Shown: positions 1-7,930 of the stretch, piece after piece
How the letters are laid out: each line of letters begins with the position of its first letter
How positions within the stretch are numbered: position 1 is the stretch's first letter
Notes under the pieces: model-generated
What the model was told of the DNA's origin: nothing
Database searches by the model: none
The model's input: the letters and a program-made list of their open reading frames with translations, nothing else
Program-made: the position numbers and the translations under genes
Assembly: GCA_964448755.1 (NCBI GenBank)
Contig: CAYUXF010000050.1
Location: 1-11,306, forward strand
Origin: CAYUXF01 sp964448755
GTDB taxonomy: Bacteria; Margulisbacteria; Termititenacia; Termititenacales; CAYUXF01
Reading direction: 5' to 3'
DNA length: 11,306 bases

Positions 1-58
1 AATTCCCTACGGAACAAATGTATATTTTTCCTGGAAAAGGGCATTATCTGAATATATA

Positions 59-87
59 TTGATATTATTCCTTTATAGAGGTATAAT
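59..87 (+). promoter_or_regulatory. Sigma-70-type promoter of the AAA+ ATPase gene
   Basis: TTGATA (59-64) and TATAAT (82-87) are separated by exactly 17 bases, a near-consensus primary-sigma promoter. Transcription would begin near 93-95, giving a leader of about 28 nt. An AAGGGG SD (110-115) lies 6 nt before a TTG codon at 122. This argues that the frame upstream of 122 is not translated. Confidence 0.65.
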
Positions 88-105
88 ATTTTATATATTA
101 TACCT
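79..105. repeat. Perfect 11-bp inverted repeat over the -10 box and start site
   Basis: AGGTATAATAT (79-89) and ATATTATACCT (95-105) are perfect inverted arms around a 5-base spacer. The left arm contains the whole -10 hexamer and the right arm covers the predicted transcription start. This is the geometry of an operator for a dimeric repressor. In RNA only the right arm is transcribed, so a DNA-level role is likelier than an RNA hairpin. It is not a typical terminator because the arms are A+T-rich. The operator function is inferred. Confidence 0.5.
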
Positions 106-121
106 TTGTAAGGGGTTTATT

Positions 122-1447
122 TTGAAAAAAGAAGATATATTGTCTTTAATTTATGAATGGCAAAAATTATTGATGCTGAGAAAAGGGATTGAGCGCAGTA
201 TTGAAGCGGATATTTTGCAAACTATTAAAGCTAAACCTATAAAAATAATCACAGGTTTTAGGCGTTCCGGCAAATCTTTTTTAACACAGCAAATTGCGCA
301 AAAACTGGTCAATAATGACGAGTTTTTGCTGGAGAATGTTCTTTATTTAAATTTTGAAGATTATCGTTTAATGGAAGTTGATACGCCTAAAAAACTAGCT
401 GAAATTTATGATCTGTTTATAGAAAATGTTGCTAGAACTGGTGATAAATTAATAATTTTTGATGAAATCCAAAATGTGAAAAACTGGGATAAGTTTATTA
501 GAACTATTTATGAAAAAAGCAACGATACTTATATAATTTTAACAGGGTCAAACTCGGAGATGCTTTCTTCTGAATTAGGGAGTAATTTGGCCGGTAGATT
601 TATTGAGTATTATCTTTTTCCTTTTAGCTTTAGAGAGTTTTTGTTATATAAAAAAATAAAAATTTTAACAGAGAAAGATTATTATAAAAATAAAAATGAA
701 CTGGAAAAATTGTTTTCCGAATTTATTACCTATGGTTCGCTGCCGGAAGTATTTGAAATTAATAGTAGAGAGGCCAAAATATCTTATCTAAAAGGGATCA
801 CTACAAAAGTAATTTTAGATGATATTGTCAAAAGGTTTGGTGTTGAAAACATTGCTGTTTTAGAAAAAATATTTCATTATTTATTTGCCAATGTTGGTAA
901 CGTGGTTTCTTATGTTTCTTTAAAAAATAAAATTAATTCAATGGGCATTAAAATTAAAACAGAAACTATAATTAATTATGTTAGTTATTTTGTTCGTTCT
1001 TTTTCTTTAATTGAATTGACTAAATTTAACTGGAAACAAAATAAAATATTTTCTGCTTCAAAAAAATATTTTGCTATTGACCCCGGGTTATTATCTATTT
1101 ATAGATCGCTGGAGGAGAATTATTCTTTCCGAATTGAAAATGTGGTTTTTTTACACTTAAAAAGATTATTTAATGAGGAAATTTGTTATGGTGTAAATGA
1201 AAGCAATAGAGAAATTGATTTTGTTGTTAAAAATGATAAAAAAAATTGGGATAAGTATCAGGTAGTGGTTGATTTGAATGAAGAAAATGAAAAAAGAGAA
1301 TTGGGTGCATTTGAACTGGCTGATAAATATTTAAAAAAAGGAAAAAATATTCTACTGACATTAACCGATACTCCTGAAATGGCAGAAAAATGTAAAGAAG
1401 TTAATGTTGAAGTTAAAAGCATTGTTAAATGGTTATTGGGGTTTTAA
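122..1447 (+). CDS. AAA+ ATPase with C-terminal DUF4143 domain (COG1373-like)
   Basis: Predicted P-loop ATPase of the COG1373 family, whose cellular role is poorly defined. Counting from TTG 122 (441 aa), Walker A is GFRRSGKS at 45-52 and Walker B is LIIFDEIQNV at 110-119. A sensor-like LTGSNSEML follows at 140-148, then the family's LAGR motif at 157-160. A winged-helix-like stretch lies at about 265-299. The DUF4143 part has YFAIDPGL (316-323) and a restriction-nuclease-like core, REIDFVV (363-369) and YQVVVDL (379-385). There is no signal peptide or membrane segment. The TTG start is preferred because AAGGGG lies 6 nt upstream and the frame before it contains the promoter; ATG 173 is a weaker alternative. 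The gene is monocistronic and visibly A+T-richer than ppdK or dnaG, which suggests accessory or transferred origin. Family assignment is firm; substrate and biological role are unknown. Confidence 0.9.
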   Translation: MKKEDILSLIYEWQKLLMLRKGIERSIEADILQTIKAKPIKIITGFRRSGKSFLTQQIAQKLVNNDEFLLENVLYLNFEDYRLMEVDTPKKLAEIYDLFIENVARTGDKLIIFDEIQNVKNWDKFIRTIYEKSNDTYIILTGSNSEMLSSELGSNLAGRFIEYYLFPFSFREFLLYKKIKILTEKDYYKNKNELEKLFSEFITYGSLPEVFEINSREAKISYLKGITTKVILDDIVKRFGVENIAVLEKIFHYLFANVGNVVSYVSLKNKINSMGIKIKTETIINYVSYFVRSFSLIELTKFNWKQNKIFSASKKYFAIDPGLLSIYRSLEENYSFRIENVVFLHLKRLFNEEICYGVNESNREIDFVVKNDKKNWDKYQVVVDLNEENEKRELGAFELADKYLKKGKNILLTLTDTPEMAEKCKEVNVEVKSIVKWLLGF

Positions 1448-1499
1448 TTGATAGTTCTCAATATGCTATAAATCGGCAGCTAGATCCCTCCTTAGCGCA

Positions 1500-1528
1500 T
1501 TGACTGGTATTGGCAAACGGTGTAAAAT
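1500..1528 (+). promoter_or_regulatory. Sigma-70-type promoter of ppdK
   Basis: TTGACT (1500-1505) and TAAAAT (1523-1528) are 17 bases apart. This places the start near 1535 and gives a leader of about 60 nt. GGAGG (1581-1585) lies 10 nt before the ATG. The 148-bp gap after the ATPase gene shows no G+C-rich terminator hairpin. A second TATAAT at 1546-1551 lacks a -35 partner at a workable distance. Confidence 0.6.
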
Positions 1529-1595
1529 CAGCCCCTGTGTCTTTCTATAATAATATATATTAAGCACACAAAATATCACTGGAGGAAAAAGTTCA

Positions 1596-4244
1596 ATGAC
1601 AAAACATGTTTATTTTTTCGGTAACGGTAAAGCTGAAGCCGACGCTTCAATGAAGAATTTTTTAGGAGGTAAGGGAGCTAACTTAGCAGAAATGACTAAT
1701 TTAGGCGTGCCGGTTCCCGCCGGTTTTACGATCTCTACCGAGATGTGTACAGACTACTACAAACAAGGTAAAAAACTTTCAGATGCTTTGATTGCGGAAA
1801 TTAAAGAAAATATCATAAAAACAGAAAAAGCGATGGGAATGAAGTTTGGTGATACTGAAAATCCACTTCTTTTCTCTGTGCGTTCCGGTGCCCGTGTTTC
1901 TATGCCTGGCATGATGGATACTGTACTTAACCTTGGTCTTAACGATGCTACTGTTGCTGGTTTGATCAAGAAATCTGGCAATGAAAGATTTGCTTGGGAT
2001 TCTTACAGAAGATTTATCAATATGTACGGTGACGTTGTAATGGGTGTTGAACACCATCACTTTGAAGAAAAAATCACTGCTATGAAAAAAGCACGTGGGG
2101 TAGAAAATGATACTGACTTAAGCGCTGCTGATCTTAAAGAACTTTGTGAACAATACAAAGAAGTTGTTAAAAAAGATACTGGTACTTCTTTTCCAGAAGA
2201 TGCTTTTGAACAATTGAAACTTGCTGTTAGTGCGGTATTTAACTCATGGGAAGTTCCTAGAGCTATTAAATACAGAAAATTAAACGGTATTGATGACAGC
2301 TGGGGAACAGCAGTTAATGTACAATCTATGGTGTTTGGTAACATGGGTGAGACTTCTGGTACTGGTGTTGCTTTTACTAGAAATCCTTCTGATGGTGAAA
2401 ACAAATTCTATGGTGAGTTTTTGATGAATGCTCAAGGTGAAGACGTAGTAGCCGGTATTAGAACTCCTCAGGAAATTTCTGAGTTAGCAAAAGTTATGCC
2501 AGATTGCTACAAACAATTAGTTGATATTTATAAGAATCTTGAAAAACACTACAAAGATATGCAGGACATGGAGTTCACTATTCAAGAAGGAACTCTTTAC
2601 ATGTTGCAGACCCGTTCCGGTAAAAGAACAGCCGCTGCTGCTGTGAAAATGGCGGTAGATATGGTTAATGAAAATTTAATTGATAAAAAGACCGCGATCG
2701 GCCGTGTATCACCTGCTCAGTTAGACCAGCTGCTGCACCCAATGATCGACCCGAAAGCTAAAGTAACTGTAATAGCTAAAGGTCTTCCTGCCTCTCCTGG
2801 GGCTGCTGTTGGCAAATGTTCATTTACTGCTGAAGATGCTGAAGCCAGAAAAGCTAAAGGTGAAAAAGTTATTCTGGTTAGACAGGAAACTTCGCCGGAA
2901 GATATTGGCGGTATGGACGCTGCGGAAGGTATTTTAACCGCGCGCGGCGGTATGACTTCTCACGCAGCGGTAGTTGCCCGCGGTATGGGTAAATGCTGTG
3001 TTGCCGGTTGCGGTGCTATAGAGATTGACGAAAAAGGTCAAAAAGTTGCTATCAAAGGCAAGGTTTATGGTACTGGTGACAGTATTACTCTTAACGGTAC
3101 AACCGGTGAGGTTATTGATGGTGAAGCGCCATTGATGACGCCTGAGCTTTCCGGTGATTTTGGTACTTTTATGTCTTGGGTAGATGAGTTTAGAACACTT
3201 GCTATCAGAACTAATGCTGACACTCCTCATGATGCTAAAGTTGCTCGTGGGTTTGGCGCTGAAGGTATTGGTCTTTGCCGTACCGAGCATATGTTTTTTG
3301 AAGGCGATAGAATTAAAGCTGTCCGGGAGATGATCTTAGCTGAAGAAGTTGAAGGACGTAAAAAAGCGCTAGCTAAACTGCTGCCAATGCAGAAGGGCGA
3401 TTTTCTTGGTATCTTTAAAGTGATGGAAGGTTTTCCTGTAACTATCCGTTTATTAGATCCGCCGCTGCATGAATTTGTTCCGCATACAACTGAAGCGCAG
3501 GCTGAAATGGCCAAAGAGATGGGTATTTCTGCTGATAAGGTTAAAGCCCGTGTAGATCAATTACATGAGTTTAACCCAATGTTAGGCCACCGCGGTTGCC
3601 GTTTAGGTATTACTTATCCGGAAATTTATGATATGCAGGTTGAAGCAATTATCTCTGCTGCTTGTGAAATTAAAAAATCTGGTAAAGACATTGTGCCTGA
3701 GATCATGATCCCGTTAATAGGTACAGTTGATGAGCTACGGATCTTAAAAGCAAATGCGGAAAAAGTAGCAAAAGACATTATTGCTAAAGCCGGTGTAGCT
3801 CTTGATTATAAAATTGGTACGATGATAGAAATTCCTAGAGCTGCTTTGATAGCTGATAAAGTTGCCGAGCATGCTGAATTTTTCTCTTTTGGTACTAATG
3901 ACTTAACGCAAATGACGTTTGGTTATTCTCGTGACGATTCAGGTGTTTTCTTACCGGAGTATGTTGATAAGAAAATATTGGCTGATGATCCTTTTCAGTC
4001 TATTGACCAGGAAGGTGTTGGTCAGTTAGTTCAGCTCGGTACAGAAAGAGGCCGTAATACTAAGCCTAATCTTAAAGTTGGTGTTTGCGGTGAGCACGGC
4101 GGCGACCCGAAATCTATTGAGTTTTTTAACCGGGTTGGCTTGAACTATGTTTCCTGCTCTCCTTACCGTGTGCCGATTGCCAGACTGGCCGCGGCTCAAG
4201 CTGCTATAAAACAAAAAGTAGCTGTAGCTGTATCTGTAAAATAA
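1596..4244 (+). CDS. ppdK: Pyruvate, phosphate dikinase
   Basis: Cytoplasmic enzyme for the reversible reaction ATP + Pi + pyruvate = AMP + PPi + PEP, used in PPi-linked glycolysis or gluconeogenesis, typically in anaerobes. At 882 aa it is full length for the family. The N-terminal ATP-grasp part has GGKGANLAEM (24-33), FSVRSGA (93-99) and QTRSGKRT (338-345). The swivelling phosphohistidine domain has GGMTSHAAVVARG with His456 as phospho-carrier; Thr454 is the residue that PPDK regulatory proteins modify in relatives. The C-terminal PEP/pyruvate barrel has CRTEH with Arg562, LLDPPLHEF, GTNDLTQ (766-772) and CGEHGGDP with catalytic Cys831. All key residues are present. The gene has its own promoter, a strong SD and a terminator, so it looks like a highly expressed single transcription unit. 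No regulatory-protein gene (ppsR type) is in the window. Confidence 0.98.
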   Translation: MTKHVYFFGNGKAEADASMKNFLGGKGANLAEMTNLGVPVPAGFTISTEMCTDYYKQGKKLSDALIAEIKENIIKTEKAMGMKFGDTENPLLFSVRSGARVSMPGMMDTVLNLGLNDATVAGLIKKSGNERFAWDSYRRFINMYGDVVMGVEHHHFEEKITAMKKARGVENDTDLSAADLKELCEQYKEVVKKDTGTSFPEDAFEQLKLAVSAVFNSWEVPRAIKYRKLNGIDDSWGTAVNVQSMVFGNMGETSGTGVAFTRNPSDGENKFYGEFLMNAQGEDVVAGIRTPQEISELAKVMPDCYKQLVDIYKNLEKHYKDMQDMEFTIQEGTLYMLQTRSGKRTAAAAVKMAVDMVNENLIDKKTAIGRVSPAQLDQLLHPMIDPKAKVTVIAKGLPASPGAAVGKCSFTAEDAEARKAKGEKVILVRQETSPEDIGGMDAAEGILTARGGMTSHAAVVARGMGKCCVAGCGAIEIDEKGQKVAIKGKVYGTGDSITLNGTTGEVIDGEAPLMTPELSGDFGTFMSWVDEFRTLAIRTNADTPHDAKVARGFGAEGIGLCRTEHMFFEGDRIKAVREMILAEEVEGRKKALAKLLPMQKGDFLGIFKVMEGFPVTIRLLDPPLHEFVPHTTEAQAEMAKEMGISADKVKARVDQLHEFNPMLGHRGCRLGITYPEIYDMQVEAIISAACEIKKSGKDIVPEIMIPLIGTVDELRILKANAEKVAKDIIAKAGVALDYKIGTMIEIPRAALIADKVAEHAEFFSFGTNDLTQMTFGYSRDDSGVFLPEYVDKKILADDPFQSIDQEGVGQLVQLGTERGRNTKPNLKVGVCGEHGGDPKSIEFFNRVGLNYVSCSPYRVPIARLAAAQAAIKQKVAVAVSVK

Positions 4245-4266
4245 ATTGAACTTTTAAATTCCATTG

Positions 4267-4297
4267 GCCCTTTTTCTGTTTTAGAAAAAGGGCTTTT
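4267..4297 (+). terminator. Intrinsic terminator after ppdK, just before dnaG
   Basis: GCCCTTTTTCT (4267-4277) and AGAAAAAGGGC (4283-4293) form a perfect 11-bp stem with a GTTTT loop, followed by TTTT (4294-4297). Only 5 nt separate this from the SD of dnaG (AAAGGGG, 4303-4309), so dnaG has no room for its own promoter downstream. The CCCTTT at 4268-4273 could alternatively pair with AAAGGG of that SD. Confidence 0.85.
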
Positions 4298-4319
4298 GGC
4301 TTAAAGGGGTTTTAAGTTT

Positions 4320-6068
4320 TTGATAAAACCGCAGATAATAGAAGATATTAAAATAAAAGCGGATATTGCTGCTGTGGTTGGCCGTTATGTTCAGCTCAAG
4401 AAAAAAGGGCGCAATTTTACCGGCCTTTGTCCGTTCCATAAAGAAAAGACACCTTCATTTATTGTTTCACCGGAGAAAAATATTTACCATTGTTTTGGCT
4501 GCGGTGAGGGCGGTAATGTTTTTAATTTTGTTATGAAAGTGGAAAATGTTTCTTTTACCGAGGCGGTTAAGATCTTAGGCGAAATGGTTGGCATTCAGGT
4601 AGAGGAAGATCAGTGGTCGCCCCAAAACAAACAGCAGAAAGAAGAGAGCGATCTGCTGCTGGAGATCAATCAAAAAGCGGCCGAGCTCTATAAGAAACAG
4701 ATAGCTGCCCGCCAGGCGTCAGAATATTTGAAAAAAAGAGAATTGCCGCCGGAAACGGTCCAGAAATTTGAACTGGGTTACGCGCCGGAGAGCTGGAGTT
4801 TTTTATTGGATAATTTAAGCGGTTATGCGCCGGCGCTTTTGGAAAAAGCAGGGCTAGTTTTGCGCAAAGAAAATGAGCAGAAATATTATGACCGTTTTCG
4901 CGACCGGCTAATGTTTCCTGTTAAGGATCTGCGCGGCCGGGTGATCGCCTTTAGCGGCCGGATCTTGACCGACGACGCTAAACAGGCTAAATACGTCAAT
5001 TCTCCGGAAACGCTTATTTATAATAAAGGGAGCCACTTATACGGTCTGGAGCTGGCCAAAGAAGAGATCCGCCGTCAGGATGCGGTCATTCTGGTGGAAG
5101 GACAGATGGATGTTATTGCCGCGCATGCAGCTGGGTTGACCAATACAGTAGCTTCTTTAGGGACTGCTTTTACGCCTAATCAGGCACGCCTGTTGGCGCG
5201 ATACACTAAAAATATAATTATAGCCTATGACAATGATAATGCCGGTCAAATAGCCTCGGAAAGGGTTTTGGAAATATTATTGCCGCTTAATTTTAATATT
5301 AAGATCATGAAAATTGACGGTAAAGATATTGATGAAATGATCAAAGCCTCGGGGGCTGAGAATGTTCAAAAGGCGGCTCTGGCGGCAGAACACTTTATGC
5401 ACTTTAAGCTCGAGAGAATACTGGCTGATACCGATCTTGGCGATATTGCCGGCCGATCGGCAGCGGTTAAAGCGGCTTTAAAAGAGCTGGAGAAAATAAA
5501 AGATGATGAAGTGATGCTTGATCATTATCTGGGTTATTTTGGCTCAAGAGTTAAGTTAAATAAGGAGATCTTGCGCGAGGAATTATTGAAACCTTTTAGG
5601 TTTTCCTTACGTAAAGAGAATAGAGCACCGGTACTGGCGAAGCCTTTGCATAAGTATCAAAAAGCACAATATTATTTAATTTGTTACTTATTAGAAAATC
5701 CCGGCGAGCGCGCAGAGCTTTTTTTGAAAATTACGATAGCTGATTTTCCGGAAACCTATGAGGATGTTTTAAAAATATTGCAACAGAATAATAAAACTAT
5801 CGATGAACTGATAACAAATGAGTCTATAGAGGAGGGTGTGAGAAAAAAGATCAGAGAATTAGCATTTAGGCATGATAATATTATGAATGAGTTATCACTG
5901 ACCGAAGCGCTATCTCTTTTAGTAGAAAAAAATAAAGATCACCATAAAGAAAAACTCCGCAAGGAGTTGATAAAAGCCCGCGAAGAGGGCAATGAAAAAA
6001 GAGAAGAAGAAATTGTAGCCGAGTTAATGGCTCTAATGAAAGAAGAAAATAAATCTTTACAAATGTAA
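4320..6068 (+). CDS. dnaG: DNA primase
   Basis: Synthesises RNA primers at the replication fork and acts with the DnaB helicase. At 582 aa it has the usual bacterial length. The N-terminal CHC2 zinc ribbon has Cys37, His40, Cys58 and Cys61 within LCPFHKEKTPSF and YHCFGCGEGG. The RNA-polymerase-like core carries DRFRDRLMFP (191-200). The TOPRIM metal site has Glu260 in LVEGQMD and Asp304/Asp306 in AYDNDNAG. About residues 440-582 form the helical helicase-interaction region, which ends in a charged helix. The start is TTG, 10 nt after AAAGGGG (4303-4309); no ATG or GTG fits the conserved N-terminus better. The gene follows the ppdK terminator and is 51 nt upstream of rpoD without an intervening terminator, so dnaG-rpoD form one unit. 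Terminator read-through plus a TTG start suggests deliberately low expression. Confidence 0.97.
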   Translation: MIKPQIIEDIKIKADIAAVVGRYVQLKKKGRNFTGLCPFHKEKTPSFIVSPEKNIYHCFGCGEGGNVFNFVMKVENVSFTEAVKILGEMVGIQVEEDQWSPQNKQQKEESDLLLEINQKAAELYKKQIAARQASEYLKKRELPPETVQKFELGYAPESWSFLLDNLSGYAPALLEKAGLVLRKENEQKYYDRFRDRLMFPVKDLRGRVIAFSGRILTDDAKQAKYVNSPETLIYNKGSHLYGLELAKEEIRRQDAVILVEGQMDVIAAHAAGLTNTVASLGTAFTPNQARLLARYTKNIIIAYDNDNAGQIASERVLEILLPLNFNIKIMKIDGKDIDEMIKASGAENVQKAALAAEHFMHFKLERILADTDLGDIAGRSAAVKAALKELEKIKDDEVMLDHYLGYFGSRVKLNKEILREELLKPFRFSLRKENRAPVLAKPLHKYQKAQYYLICYLLENPGERAELFLKITIADFPETYEDVLKILQQNNKTIDELITNESIEEGVRKKIRELAFRHDNIMNELSLTEALSLLVEKNKDHHKEKLRKELIKAREEGNEKREEEIVAELMALMKEENKSLQM

Positions 6069-6119
6069 AAAATAAAATAAAATAATAGGCTTGTATAAAA
6101 GAGAGGAAACATAAAAAAT

Positions 6120-7538
6120 ATGGCAGAAAAAAAGAAAATTAACAATAAAAAAAATAATCAAAAAGATACTGCTAAAAACCTAAAAGCAGTAAAAAAGACT
6201 TCTGCTAAAAAGAGTGTTGTAAAAAAAACAGTTAAAACTGTTGTTTCTCCTGTGATCGTAGAAAAGAAAAAGAAAAAAGAAAAAGAAACTATGAAAAGGA
6301 TTAATAAGGATGAACTGCAGGAATTAGCCAGCAGTATTATTTTGACCGGTGAAGATGAAGAAGTAGCTCCTATTATTGAAACCTATGAAAGTAAGAAAAA
6401 ATTACTGGAAGATAAAGCTAAATCTAAAGGGAGTTTAAACCCGGAAGATATTTTGAAGATCTTTGATGACCCGGAAGAAGCCATGATGGTTACCGATGAC
6501 TTTGTTGCCAAAGGGATTGAGATAGTTAGAGATGATGATATTGTTATTCAGATAGACGAAGATACTACGCCGGCAATAGCAGCTTCTGACGATGATCTCT
6601 TAGGGGAGGCAATAACGAATATTGCGACTGTTGACGGCAAAATATTAATTAACAGCAAAGCCTCAGCAATTTCACCTAACGCTAAGCCAATTAGTTCTGC
6701 TGGTGTAGAAGATGCTGTTAGAATGTACTTGCGTGAAATAGGAACTATTGATCTTTTGACTTTTGAGGAAGAACAAGAATTGGCTAAAAAAGTTCGTGCT
6801 GGTGATTTGGTAGCTAAACAAAAATTAGTTAACTCTAATTTGCGCTTGGTTGTCAGTATTGCTAAAAAATATACCGGCCGTGGCATGTTGTTTTTAGATC
6901 TAATTCAAGAGGGAAATCTCGGTTTAATTCGCGCGGCGGAAAAATTTGATTACCGCAAAGGTTATAAATTTTCTACTTATGCCACCTGGTGGATAAGACA
7001 GGCTATTACCAGAGCAATTGCTGACCAGGCCAGGACAATTCGTATACCGGTCCATATGGTTGAAACGATCAATAAGTTGAGAAAAGTTTCCAGAATGTTA
7101 CTACAAAAATTCTCGCGCAAACCAACTGATGAAGAGCTTTCCAAGTATTCTGATATCTCTGTTGAGAAGGTTCGTGAAATAGTTAAAATTGCCCAGGTTC
7201 CTCTTTCTTTAGAAATGCCGGTAGGTGATGAAGAGAGCTCTAAGTTGAGTGACTTTGTGGAAGAACAAAAGGCGCTGGAGCCGGAAGAGTTTGTGGCGAA
7301 AAACATGTTGCGCGATGAACTGGAATCTGTGATGGAATCTTTGACCGAGCGCGAGAATACTGTTCTGCGGCTCCGGTTTGGTCTGGATGACGGCCGGCCT
7401 CGTACTCTTGAAGAAGTGGGCAGGGTTTATAATGTTACCAGAGAGCGAATCCGCCAAATTGAGGCTAAGGCGCTGAAAAAACTCAGACATCCTTCTCGTA
7501 ACTATAAGTTAAAAGAATATTTAACGCATTTGCACTAG
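6120..7538 (+). CDS. rpoD: RNA polymerase primary sigma factor (sigma-70/SigA)
   Basis: Housekeeping sigma factor directing RNA polymerase to -35/-10 promoters. Of 472 aa, a region 1.1-like segment lies at about 93-140 and region 1.2 begins at EDAVRMYLREIG (197-208). Region 2 spans LRLVVSIAKKYTGRGM through TYATWWIRQAITRAIADQ (about 241-303). Region 3 contains RIPVHMVETINKL (308-320). Region 4 runs from LTERENTVLRLRFGLDDG to VTRERIRQIEAKALKKLRHP (408-458), the -35-binding helix-turn-helix. Residues 1-57 are unusual, with 21 lysines and alanine/serine/threonine/valine-rich repeats like a histone H1 tail. The start at ATG 6120 follows GAGAGG (6101-6106) at a long 13-nt spacing. Met58 (6291) is an alternative that would remove the basic tail, but it lacks a clear SD. 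Co-transcribed with dnaG and ended by a strong terminator. Confidence 0.97.
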   Translation: MAEKKKINNKKNNQKDTAKNLKAVKKTSAKKSVVKKTVKTVVSPVIVEKKKKKEKETMKRINKDELQELASSIILTGEDEEVAPIIETYESKKKLLEDKAKSKGSLNPEDILKIFDDPEEAMMVTDDFVAKGIEIVRDDDIVIQIDEDTTPAIAASDDDLLGEAITNIATVDGKILINSKASAISPNAKPISSAGVEDAVRMYLREIGTIDLLTFEEEQELAKKVRAGDLVAKQKLVNSNLRLVVSIAKKYTGRGMLFLDLIQEGNLGLIRAAEKFDYRKGYKFSTYATWWIRQAITRAIADQARTIRIPVHMVETINKLRKVSRMLLQKFSRKPTDEELSKYSDISVEKVREIVKIAQVPLSLEMPVGDEESSKLSDFVEEQKALEPEEFVAKNMLRDELESVMESLTERENTVLRLRFGLDDGRPRTLEEVGRVYNVTRERIRQIEAKALKKLRHPSRNYKLKEYLTHLH

Positions 7539-7574
7539 AGATTTTTTTATTTATTTTGTAGGATTTTTTAAAGA

Positions 7575-7607
7575 AGAGAGCCCCGTTAAGGGGCTCTCTA
7601 GTTTTTT
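7575..7607 (+). terminator. Intrinsic terminator after rpoD, shared with the convergent RRM gene
   Basis: AGAGAGCCCC (7575-7584) and GGGGCTCTCT (7590-7599) make a perfect 10-bp G+C-rich stem with a GTTAA loop, followed on the plus strand by six T (7602-7607). On the minus strand the stem is followed by a weaker TTCTTT tract, so it may also stop transcription from the RRM gene, whose stop codon is at 7611-7613. Confidence 0.9.
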
Positions 7608-7610
7608 AGA

Positions 7611-7907
7611 TTACCAACGTGCAGAATAACCACCGTTGTTGTTGCTTCTTGGACGAGCTTCTTTTTCTTTAGCTACAGATACTTTTATGTTTCTGCCGCT
7701 AACTTCTTTGCCGTTAAGCTGTTCAATTGCTTGATTAGCTTCAGCTTCAGAACTCATTTCCACGAAACCGAAACCTTTAGAGCGGCCGCTGGCTCTGTCT
7801 ATAATGACATTAGCAGAGGCTACGCTGCCGGCTGCTGCAAAAAGCTCAGCCAGGTTTTCGTCTTTCATAGCGAACGGTAAATTACCAACGTATAACTTAT
7901 TTTTCAT
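7611..7907 (-). CDS. RRM-type RNA-binding protein
   Basis: A 98-aa protein that is essentially one RNA recognition motif. RNP2 is LYVGNL (5-10) and RNP1 is KGFGFVEM (44-51), carrying the aromatic positions that stack on RNA bases. IKVSVAKE closes the beta sheet near residue 80, and a short basic, asparagine/glycine-containing tail ends in SARW. Bacterial relatives in cyanobacteria and other phyla are small, abundant RNA-binding proteins, often cold-responsive; the exact target here is unknown. The ATG is well supported by AGGAG (7918-7922) with a 10-nt spacer. The gene converges on rpoD and shares its terminator. Its upstream region is shared with the divergent gene at 8107. It is short of the glycine-rich tail common in other members. 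The frame and family are clear; regulation is inferred from the leader structure. Confidence 0.95.
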   Translation of the reverse strand: MKNKLYVGNLPFAMKDENLAELFAAAGSVASANVIIDRASGRSKGFGFVEMSSEAEANQAIEQLNGKEVSGRNIKVSVAKEKEARPRSNNNGGYSARW

Positions 7908-7908
7908 T

Positions 7909-7930
7909 TAAATTTAACTCCTGAAATTTA
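7909..7930 (-). promoter_or_regulatory. A+T hairpin presenting the SD of the RRM gene in its loop
   Basis: Read on the minus strand, TAAATTT (7930-7924) and AAATTTA (7915-7909) can pair as a 7-bp stem with the 8-nt loop CAGGAGTT, which contains the SD. The same GGAGTT (7921-7916) is also complementary to AACTCC further upstream in the leader (7965-7960 on the minus strand). Two alternative structures are therefore possible, one exposing and one hiding the SD. Temperature-dependent control is a hypothesis. Confidence 0.35.

Noticed and set aside
2..121. The ATPase reading frame is open leftward past 59 to the window edge.
   Set aside because: This stretch contains a near-consensus promoter and a palindrome, and its translation is an unusual aromatic, hydrophobic string unlike the family N-terminus. 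The SD and TTG at 110-124 explain the start better.
1757..3514. Several minus-strand open frames of 74-118 codons inside ppdK.
   Set aside because: They lie opposite a fully conserved enzyme gene, overlap one another in different frames and show no recognisable domain; they are shadows of its codon bias.
6548..7490. Minus-strand open frames of 93-112 codons inside rpoD.
   Set aside because: They are antisense to conserved sigma regions 1.2-4 with no domain match, so they are shadow frames.
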